In this document: one piece after another, positions 44,063-53,484 of the stretch | Layout: every line of letters starts with the position of its first letter | How positions within the stretch are numbered: the first letter of the stretch is position 1 | Origin: Zygnema cylindricum | Taxonomy: Eukaryota > Streptophyta > Zygnematophyceae > Zygnematales > Zygnemataceae | NCBI GenBank assembly: GCA_037447655.1 | Contig: JBBHKE010001395.1 | Location: 620,001-684,000, forward strand | Length of the DNA stretch: 64,000 bases | Direction: 5' to 3' | Program-made: the position numbers and the translations under genes | The notes under the pieces: model-generated | The model's database searches: none | Seen by the model: only the letters and a program-made list of their open reading frames with translations | What the model was told of the DNA's origin: nothing

Positions 44063-47000
44063 ATGGAGACCACTGAGGAGGGCGCTCAGTTTGAGGAGTG
44101 CCAGCTGGCACTTGACATTCAGTACTCGAAGCTCGGAGGTACGGCGGTTGACGAATCTGTGGATGATTGTACCTTTTAGGGTTAGGATTTTGTCATTGTT
44201 TTTTCTACTCGGCGAAGTTGTGTATTGTTGTACTTTTTTAGGTTAGGGTTTCCTCATGTTTTTGCTTATGGCTCGAGTTTCGAGACTGATTTCGAGGCTA
44301 CTTTAATTGAAAAATTAGGGTTTTCACTTTTTTTTTGGTTTAGTTTGAGAATTTTTTGGTGAAGAAAAGGAAAAAATCGTTTTTCAAAATTCGTTTTCCA
44401 AGCTTGAATTTGTGGCAATCAGTAATTGCTTCTAATTAGAATTTAGTTAATGATAAAATAATGAATGCTGTTCGGAAAGCTTGAAATCTTTATCTTATTT
44501 GTTTTGTATGTTGTGCAAGAAGTACTGTAGTTTGGCATCAAAACGTTTCGATTTGATAGGTCCTTGAAAACCTAATATTTTACACCAAATTTTATTATTA
44601 TTTCGTACTTTAAAATGTTTTTGTGATTGAAAACGATGAATTTATCAATTGATTATTAATTAATTTCGTTCTACCCTATCGGGCTTAGACAAAGATATGT
44701 AAAGAAAAAAGTAATAATTGATTAAATAATTAATAGTATAGTATAATATAGTATAGTATAGCTTAATATAGTATAGTATGATATGAAATGATATGATATG
44801 ATATGATATGATACAATACGATACGATATGATATGATATGATATGATATGATATAATATGACATGATATAATATAATTGATAACCATATACTTCGTCTTG
44901 ATCAATTTTCAATATCATAGAATATCTTTTTAGAAGGCGTGTTATAATTGTTGTGGGTAATACTGTATACAATTTTTTTAAACATTCTATGGCCTCTCCC
45001 TTTTCCGTTTCTTTCTTTATCACAACATAAAGGTTCCTATTATTTTCTTCCCCACCACCTTTTTTTTCTCTTTTTTTTATTTTCTTTGTTGCTTCTTTTG
45101 TAAGACTATTTTAAGATAATTTTGTCTAGTTGAGTCTGAGCCATAGAGATTAGTCACGCGTCTTTCACCATACCGAATCCGGTTTAGGAAAGTTCTCTCC
45201 CTCTCCTCCACTTGCCATTCTCTTATTGTTAAACTTCTTATGTTAAAAATCTTTTGTTAAACTCAATTGTTTCCAAATTCTTTTTTGAGGCTGATGTGTC
45301 TTTGTTTCGCCCATCAGAGTGGCTGGTAGACCGCAAAAAAACTCCTTCTGATTGGAGGAAACGCTTGGCTCCAATCCACGCTCGAATCGTGAAGGAGCTC
45401 CAAACTTTGCCTCGAGAGCGAGACTCTTGGCTACTTACTCTCTCAACCGAAAGTAAGACTCCGTTTCTCTCTTTTTCTCTCACTCTTTTGCTGGTTCTAT
45501 GCTTCATTTCCTTTTCTCTCTTTCTCTCATTTAAGTCCTCATGTCCCTTTCTTTCCCTTCCCCTGGTTGAAGGGCTCCATTTCCTGTTTCGCACGTTTTT
45601 CTATACAAAGAATATTCCTGAGTTCAGCCTCCAGTATGCTATACCGTTGATTTATTTAGTTGAACTTGAAGAAAAACTTATACTCGACCTAAAATTTTAA
45701 ACTCTCGAATTCATTTGTCTCTTGACTTAGTCCTCCGACGTTTGATGGCAAGATGACAATGAAAAGGTAATGCTTATTTGCACTGAGATAAACGACTTTT
45801 TAGTACTTGAAAGAAATTTAACTCTAACAGCAACGACTTGTCCATGTTTCTCAACCCCATTAGTTAATGTTCTCAACTTGAATGTTAATGCAAAACTAGA
45901 ATGTCCACTCTACATTATTGGAGCTCATACAAATCATACAAATCCACGATTTTTTATCATCATTTTTGTATTGACTCTTAAAGTTGCCTTTGATCCTTGA
46001 CAATGCGAAAATTAGGACATGAAGTAGTATGGCTACAGGGGAATCTCTATTAGGCTTGGTAACAGGAATTTGGTGCTTTTTTTGGGCCTTTGTCGCTAGA
46101 ATTGAATTAATAACACTAACATTTACGTTCATAATAGGATTATATAAGTGGTGAAAAATTGCCATGTCATTTGCACCAATGTCAGAACCAATAACACTGA
46201 TACTCTCTTCCTACTGAAAATTTATTTTCTCTTTTAGAGATTCACGGTATGGTGTTGCATACACCGTATTTGAGTCCTGACCACTCTTTTCTTGAGCAAA
46301 AGCGATTTAGTGATTTTCTAAGTGAATCAAGAAACCTTGTAAGCCTTGAAATTTCCTTCTCCCTCTCCCTCTCCCTCTTCCTCTCCCTCTCCCTCTCCCT
46401 CTAGCATAATACATGATTTAATCTGGATCGTCAAATGATCAGCATGATCTGAAAACATCCTCAAGGATTTGCCACTGTAATCATACATAAAAACCCTATC
46501 AATAATTGTATCAATAATAAATAGCCCACAGTAATTGTGGTGAGAAGTTGAATATTGCCAATATTTATATTTCAAACAGTTATATGTTTACCGAACTCTT
46601 CATTATGACAAGAATTTGAACTTTTTAACCACCTCTTGAATGTAAAGAAAAAAATATTTGTTTTAGTGTTTCAGTAAACAATTCATGTCGCATTTGATAA
46701 CTTGCAATTATACAGTTTTTAAACCGGTTGTCACTGTATCAAAATGTTAGCTGAAGATTCACATTTTAACTACATTAGTCAGAGAATTCACAAAACCTTC
46801 AATCGAAAATTTTCAGCCTTCAAATAGTAAGAAGTAATAGTTTGTGAGAAGTTTAAATTGTTGCTTGGAAAATAGACTTTAGAGGAACTCAAATATTGTT
46901 GCTCTCCCTCTCCCTGTCCCTCTCCCTCTCCCTCTCCCGCTTTCTCTCACTCTTCCTCTCCCTCTCCCTCTCCCTTCCCCTCTCCCTCCCCCTCCCTCTC

Positions 47001-47358
47001 CTCTCTCCCTGCTCCCTCCCTCTCCTTCCCCCTCTTCCTCTCCCTTTTCCTCTCCCTCCCCCTCTCCCTCCCCTTCCCCTCTCTCCCTCTCTCGCGCCCG
47101 CTCCCCGTCCCCCTCCCCCGATCCCTCCGCTTCCCCTCTCTCCCTCTCCCTCTCCCTCTCCCTCTCCCTCTCCCTCTCCCTCTTCCTCTCCCTCTCCCTC
47201 TCCCCCTCCCTCTCCGTCTCCTTCTCTCACTAATTGGCTCTTGGGATCTGGTGGGTGTGACAGATGTCGCATATTTGGAGGCTCTGCGAGTTCGAGATAT
47301 TTTGGCAAAAGCCAATCCGGAGGCTCGAACTCTCTTCGGAGGGTTGTCGGGAGTCGCG
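44063..47358 (+). CDS. C53: C53 (CDK5RAP3-like), first three exons only
   Basis: Exons 44,063-44,138, 45,318-45,452 and 47,264-47,358 have matching GT..AG sites and phases and encode 102 residues. The first exon has LALDIQYSKLG, the second EWLVDRKKTPSDWRKR, the third AYLEALRVRDILAKANPEAR and LFGGLSG, all hallmarks of the conserved N-terminus of C53/CDK5RAP3. C53 works at the ER with UFL1 and DDRGK1 in UFMylation and acts as an ATG8-binding ER-phagy receptor for stalled ribosomes. Family members are roughly 500-570 residues, so about four fifths is missing: no exon for the following W-E-A-I region is found between 47,359 and 53,484. A copia element begins 491 bp after exon 3. Truncation or misassembly; see findings. 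Confidence 0.85.
44720..44880. repeat. Pentanucleotide (ATATG/TATAG)n array in C53 intron 1
   Basis: GTATAGTATAG grading into GATATGATATG, about 150 bp. Confidence 0.9.
46899..47230 (+). repeat. 330-bp (CTCCCT)n tract before C53 exon 3
   Basis: Pure pyrimidine on the coding strand; it ends about 34 bp upstream of the exon 3 acceptor. A smaller tract of the same unit lies at 46,350-46,402. Confidence 0.95.
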
Positions 47359-47849
47359 GTAAGGTGCCACCTGTACCTCTTTCATCTTATTCTTGTCTTA
47401 TTTTTTGTCTCATTCTTCTCTTACTTCTTGTTTTTTTTTTTCCAGGCTTGGTTTTGTTTTGGTTTTTGTCTTTTTTTCGTTTTCGCTTTTGTTTCATTTT
47501 TGTCTTGTTTTTTCTCAGTTCTCTCTTATTTGTTTTTAATTTTTTTGTTTTTGTCTCTTTCTTGTCTCCTTCACGTCTCATTCTTGTCCTATTTTTGCTT
47601 GTTTGTTTTGCCGCATTTTTGTTTTTTTCGGCATCTCGTTCATGTATCCGCTTTTGTCTCTGGTTAGTCTCATTTCTGTTCCCACTTTGTTTCCTTTTTG
47701 TCTCATTTGCGGTTTTTATCGTCTCATGTGTCTCAATTTTGTTCCTTTTTCATCTTTAATAATGTCAAAACTGGATGAGAATAAAAAATCAACTTGGCTG
47801 AGAGAGTGAGGGATGAAGAGAGGGAAGGAAGGGAGGGAAGGGAGGACCG

Positions 47850-48350
47850 TGTTAGAATTATTCTTGTGTTAGAATCTTCAGGCTAGCTCTTCATTGTTAA
47901 TAACGCAAACTAGCATTTCAGATTGCGTTATTTAGCTAGTAAGTAGTATTCCAGTTTGCGTTATCTAGCTAGTTATAGGATTAGAAGTTATGATTCCTAC
48001 CTAGCTCAGTTTTTCTTCAGTTTTAGTTTTTCTATCTCTTACATTCTGTGATAAGCTCCTGGCGCTTCTTAGAAGCGCACACTGTTGCTTCTGACACTTG
48101 ATCTTTTCTTTTGTTCTCTGACACCTAAGAATCTTTTGCCGCTTTCGGCAAAAGAGCCAAGTGACCTTTCAAAGGTCACATCAGCCAACTAGATCTCGAA
48201 AGGTCACACTCGTGACTTTCTCATGTCTACTTAATGACTGTCTTGTATTGTTCTATCACTATCAAGAAATACAATTTGTCCTTCTTTGCCCTTGTCTTTC
48301 TCTACCACTTTCATCCTACTTTGTCTGCTGCCATGTCATCAATTCCTATA
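47850..48350 (+). repeat. 5' LTR of copia element
   Basis: Starts TGTTAGAATTATTC and ends TTCCTATA, so the inner end lacks the usual CA. It contains two direct repeats of TGCGTTAT(T/C)TAGCTAG (about 47,920-47,975) and four hairpins at 48,062-48,216. Confidence 0.9.
48062..48216 (+). promoter_or_regulatory. Array of four short hairpins in the LTR
   Basis: GCGCTTC/GAAGCGC (48,062-48,078), CTTTTGCCG/CGGCAAAAG (48,133-48,154), GTGACCTTT/AAAGGTCAC (48,161-48,179) and GTCAC/GTGAC (48,203-48,216). All are kept in the 3' LTR. Confidence 0.7.
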
Positions 48351-51300
48351 GGTTATGGGCCTGTTCACACCAATTCAAACACCGTTGCAAAATTCAACGG
48401 CACGGACTTTTACGGATGGAAGTTTCAGATTGAGCATCTTTTGCGGCGGGAGAAACTGTGGTCCGTTATCAGCGGAAGTGAGAAAGAACCTTCGGATGTT
48501 GCCGCCAAACCTGTTTGGATACTTCGCAATGAGGAGGCACTTTCACGATTGGTTCTGGCTCTTGAGCCTTCCCAACTTGGACTCATCCGTGACGCTAGCT
48601 CCGCTCACGAAGCTTGGACACTTCTGACAAATGCCTACGAAAACAAATCTTGGTCAAACAAACTTCTCCTTCGTCGTCAACTAATATCTTCTCAGAAACT
48701 TCCCTCCGAGAGTATGTAAGACTACATCCAAAATATCAAATCTTTGGCTGGACGTCTGAAAAGCATCAGCTCCACCGTCACTGATGAAGATATTATTACG
48801 GCGATCTTAGGAGGCCTGCCGTCCTCTTACGCCGCCTTTATTTCATCTATCGATAATTCTGCTGTCACTATAACCATTCCATCTCTCACCACCGGTCAAT
48901 TACATGAGGAGACCAAACAGAATCTGCCACCGCCACCTGGTGTCGCTTTGGCAGCCTATCATCCGTCCGCTCGACCGCCCAGGATCTCCTCCTGTCGCTA
49001 TTGCCGGGAACCTGACCACGTCATCGATAATTGTCTTGCACTTAAACGTAAGCAGGACCGACAAGGACACCCTGGTCGTACGGCTGGACGTGGACGCCAT
49101 CCTGGTCGTGGCCTTTATCAAGGTCAAGCCTCTACGGCTGAAGCCATTTCACCGGCCATCCCTGATTATCATGCACCAACAAATCCTTTCAATTATTCTC
49201 CTTCGCGTGGATTCGTTAATGCTCCACTTGGCGATAATAATCACACGACGCCTGTCGCCCAACCGTACACCTATTTTTCATACGGTTACACTCCACCTGT
49301 CGTCGGCCAATTATCGACTGCCCCTTATACTTCACCGCCGCGAGAATACGGGTTTGCCCTCGTTACATCCGCAGCACCAGATTCCTTTAAGCCACACGAT
49401 TCTTGGATCGTGGACTCTGGAGCGTCGCATCATTTATCATCACGTTACAATTGGTTTCGAACTGTATCGCCGCTTCAGTATCCAGTGACAATTTTACTTG
49501 GAAATAACGCAGCCTTATCGGCCACGCACATTGGCCAAATCTCAACTATGGGCAGTCCAGCCAACACATCACAAATCATTCTATCTGACGTCTTATTCGT
49601 TCATGGACTGAAAAAAAATCTTTTTTCGGTTGGCGCAGCTCTTAATCAAGGCGCCACTGCTGTCTTTTCCACCTCCACTGTCACCTTTCTTTCATCCACT
49701 AATACGCAAGTAGGCCTTGGCATTAAGTCAGGATCTATCTACATCCTATCGCATTTCAAATCCGTTGGATCTGCCAACTCTGCTATATCCTTGTCCCCTG
49801 ACTCATTCTCACGGTGGCATCTAAGATACGGCCACCTTTCCGCCTCCGGTCTCCAAACCCTAAGTAAGGGTCTTGTCAACGGCCTAGATTCATTTCCGGC
49901 CAAAAATCTCCCATTTTGTTCCGGATGCGTCCAAGGCAAATTACCTCGTCCGGCTTTTCCATCTTCGACTTCCAAATCTGACATTCCTCTTACATTGGTC
50001 CACTCAGATCTTTGTGGTCCCATGTCTGTACCGAACCACACCGGCGCACTATATTTTGTAACGTTCATTGATGACGCCACGCGCTATTGTCATCTTTTCC
50101 TTCTCCAACGAAAATCAGACACGTTCACATAATTTCAAGAATACAAATCGCTCGTCGAAAACTCCCTCAACTGTCGCATAAAATGCCTGCGAACCGATAA
50201 TGGGGGAGAGTACTTCTCTACCGCATTTTCTCAATTCCTTACTATTCACGGCATCATCCACCAATCAACGGTGGCACATATGCCGCAGCAAAACGGAGTT
50301 TCCGAAAGATACAATCGTACGGTTATAAACATGGCAAGATCCATGTTACACTTCGCTGATCTGCCGAAAATTTTCTGGGCAGAATCTGTCACGACTGCAA
50401 ATTACCTACGCAATCTTTCTCCAACCTCTGCAATTATTAGACGAACCCCTTATGAAGCTTGGACGGGAATTAAACCCGACGTTTCTCATCTTCGAATATT
50501 CGGATGTACCGCGTGGGTGAAAAATCTCACTCCGGCCGGCAAATGGGATAGCCGTGCCAAATCGGGCGTCCTAATCGGGTTTGCTACCGAATCAAAGGCA
50601 TACCAGATTTGGCTCTCCAACGAACATCGAGCTGTCCTCAGCCGTGACGTCAGCTTCAACGAAACTCCTCTTCTCCTGAAACTTTTACACTCATCTTCCC
50701 CTCCTCTTACTTCTCCTCCTTCGCCTCCCCTTCTTCCGTCTGCTCCCAAAAACCCTTCCTCATCAACCCTATCAGTTATTTTCCCCGAAATTTCTCCAAA
50801 TCCACACAACCTTTCTCCCCTTCTTCTATCCCCCTCAACTCTTACACGAACATCATCAGAGGCACGTCTCCAAACCGAGTATTCTCCTCTAAAACTTTCT
50901 CGAACAGTTTCAGATCCCTACTCTATCTCCCCAGTCAATCCTTATGACCCCCCATACGTCATTCCACCGGCGAATGCTGTTCCTACTCCTCCACCTATCA
51001 GAAAAAGTCAAAGACTCCATGCTCTGCAGCTCCGTGAAACCAATGGCATGGCAAACATTGCCACGGTTGATGTTCCTCCTTCCTTTTCAGCCGCCATGAA
51101 AGGACCAAATGCTGCCTCCTGGAAAATAGCCACTGACGCCGAATTTGCTTCCTTGCAAAAAAATGGCACGTGGGAACTCACCTCCCTTCCTCCCGGTCGA
51201 AAGGTCATCGGATCCAAATGGGTCTTCCGGATCAAAACCAAGGCGGATGGATCCCTTGATCGCTACAAAGCCCGTTTCGTCGCGAAGGGCTTTTTACAAA

Positions 51301-52616
51301 AAGAAGTAGATTTCCATGAGACATACGCTCCTGTCGCCAAATTTACCTCCATTCGCATCCTCCTCTCTCTTGCTGCTGCCCGTGACTGGCACATCCATCA
51401 CATGGATGTCCAAACGGCTTTCCTTTACGGTACACTCAACGAAGAAATCTTCATTCGACAGCCCGAAGGATATGTCGCGCCCGGAACCGAGAACCTCGTC
51501 TGCCGCCTTCTCAGATCTCTCTACGGCTTGAAGCAAGCGCCTCGTGTTTGGAACAAACACTTGGAGGCGATTCTTCTCAAGCAAGGGTTCCACAAGCTTG
51601 ATGCGGACTTTGGCCTTTTTCTGCGAGGTACTGCTGAGTATCTTGTCATCTTAGTGATTTATGTTGATGATCTGCTCTTAGCCAGTCCCTCCCTTCCACT
51701 CATTCATCTTGTTAAAACCATGCTTAACATTCACTTCTCCATGACTGATTTAGGAGAGGTTGAATACTGCCTGGGTATTTTTGTCGGGAGAGACCGACCT
51801 TCAAAAACATTATACCTCTCTCAAGAAAAATATATCACTGAGGTCCTCAGCAGATTTTCCATGACAGATTGCAGTCCAGTGTCTACTCCTCTGGACCCAA
51901 ATGTAAAACTTATTAAAAACTCCGGTGGGCCTGTCCCCGGAGCAACCCATGAGCTGTATCGTTCTATAGTCGGTAGCCTTATGTATGCCATAACAGGAAC
52001 ACGTCCGGACATTGCAGTAGCAGTAGGACAGCTCAGCCAATTTGTCTCTAACCCCTCCTCAGACCACCTCCTTGCTGCCAAACGAGTTCTGCGTTACCTT
52101 CAAGGGACAAAAACCCTCAAACTCACCTTCACTGGTTCCTTTTCCCCTGAGTTGACTGGTTTCTGCGATGCGGACTGGGGGGGAGACTTGGATTCCCGAC
52201 GATCAACCACTGGTGTGTGTTTTTCCCTTCATGGCGCTCTCATCTCCTGGGCTTCAAAGAAGCAACCCACAGTTGCCCTTTCTTCAACCGAATCAGAATA
52301 TATGGCTGCTACCCATGCCACAAAGGAAGCCATCTGGCTTCGCTTTCTCCTCGCAAATCTTCAGTCCCCTCAGCCTTGCGCCACTGTCATCTTCAGCGAC
52401 TCCCAAGGTGCACTTGCCCTCATGGGAAACCCAGTGCATCATCGAAGGACGAAGCACATAGATATTCAGTTCCACTTCACCCGTGATGCCATTGCTGCTG
52501 GCACTGTGAAGTTCTCCTACTGTCCCACTTCCAAACAGCTGGCTGACTTCCTCACTAAGGCCCTTGCACGTCCTCAGTTCGAACTTCATCTTTCATCTTC
52601 CGGCCTTCGATTCTAA
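48333..52616 (+). pseudogene. Copia polyprotein Gag-PR-IN-RT-RNaseH with two in-frame stops
   Basis: A single frame of 1,427 codons before the stop, interrupted only by TAA at 48,717-48,719 and 50,130-50,132. Order: UBN2 gag; CCHC knuckle CRYCREPDHVIDNC (about 48,993-49,034); aspartic protease VDSGASHH (about 49,410); integrase with an HH-CC head and the catalytic D (HSDLCGP), D (TDNGGEY) and E (NGVSERYN); reverse transcriptase with YVDD at 51,659-51,670; RNase H with CDADWGG, SSTESEY and SDSQGA. The domain order is that of Ty1/copia. No frameshift is seen, so the copy is young. The start ATG is within the LTR. Confidence 0.93.
48351..48361 (+). promoter_or_regulatory. Primer-binding site, half-tRNA type
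   Basis: GGTTATGGGCC immediately follows the LTR, the same 11 bases as in the gag-only element at 30,719-30,729. It is complementary to the anticodon region of initiator tRNA-Met. It is translated as part of gag. Confidence 0.85.
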
Positions 52617-52629
52617 CCAAGAGGGGGGG
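52617..52629 (+). promoter_or_regulatory. Polypurine tract of copia element
   Basis: AAGAGGGGGGG directly precedes the 3' LTR; it begins right after the polyprotein stop. Confidence 0.85.
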
Positions 52630-53135
52630 TGTTAGAATTATTCTTGTGTTAGAATCTTCAGGCTAGCTCTTCATTGTTAATAACGCAAACTAGCATTTCA
52701 GTTTGCGTTATTTAGCTAGTAAGTAGTATTCCAGCTTGCGTTATCTAGCTAGTTATAGGATTAGAAGTTATGATTCCTACCTAGCTCAGATTTTGCTTCA
52801 GTTTTAGTTTTCTTCTTCTATCTCTTAAATTCTGTGATGAGCTCCTGGCGCTTCTTAGAAGCGCACACTGTTGCTTCTGACACTTGATCTTTTCTTTAGT
52901 TCTCTGACACCTAAGAATCTTTTGCCGCTTTCGGCAAAAGAGCCAAGTGACCTTTCAAAGGTCACATCAGCCAACTAGATCTCGAAAGGTCACACTCGTG
53001 ACTTTCTCATTCTACTTAATGACTGTCTTGTATTTTTTAATCACTATCAAGAAATACAATTTGTCTTTCTTTGCCCTTGTCTTTCTCTACCACTTTCATC
53101 CTACTTTGTCTGCTGCCATGTCATCAATTCCTATA
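52630..53135 (+). repeat. 3' LTR of copia element
   Basis: Copy of 47,850-48,350 with the hairpins and the ATG preserved; the sequence diverges after CCTATA. Confidence 0.9.
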
Positions 53136-53484
53136 AATACTTCAGATGAAAACCTTCGGCAAAGGAAGACGAAAGGGTAAGGATGAAAATGATTTAAGGA
53201 GGAAGAGAAAAAGAGGGAAACGGGGCAAGAAACATGGGAAAATAACAAAGAAACAAAGGTGCCAATTAGCAAAAAAAAACAGGAAAAACAGGCAATAGTA
53301 GGGGAAAATGAAAAAGAAAATAGGAGTAAACTTTAGCTTGATAGAAGTGTTGGAGGATAACCCGCAGATGAAGATACTAACAGATAGGCCAAGTTGAGGT
53401 GTTTATTAAAAGATTCAAGTAATGTTGTTATATTCTTTAATTTTTTTGTTTTCTTTTTATTGTTTTTCTTCTATTTTTTGGCAG

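Larger units (their letters stand above)
47850..53135 (+). mobile_element. Copia LTR retrotransposon, nearly complete (5.3 kb)
   Basis: LTRs 47,850-48,350 and 52,630-53,135 flank one polyprotein frame. The primer-binding site and polypurine tract abut the LTRs. No target-site duplication: left flank GACCG, right flank AATAC. The LTRs differ by about a dozen small changes by eye. It lies between truncated C53 and truncated ATG7. Confidence 0.92.

Noticed and set aside
46889-47759. Long open frames on both strands (Ser/Leu/Pro and Arg/Glu/Gly rich)
   Set aside because: Frames through (CTCCCT)n; the only real coding part is C53 exon 3 at 47,264-47,358 in another frame.
48717-50132. TAA read as glutamine (alternative nuclear code, as in some green algae)
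   Set aside because: USP and ATG7 use TAA as their natural stop at the family's usual C-terminus; two nonsense changes in a transposon are the simpler reading.
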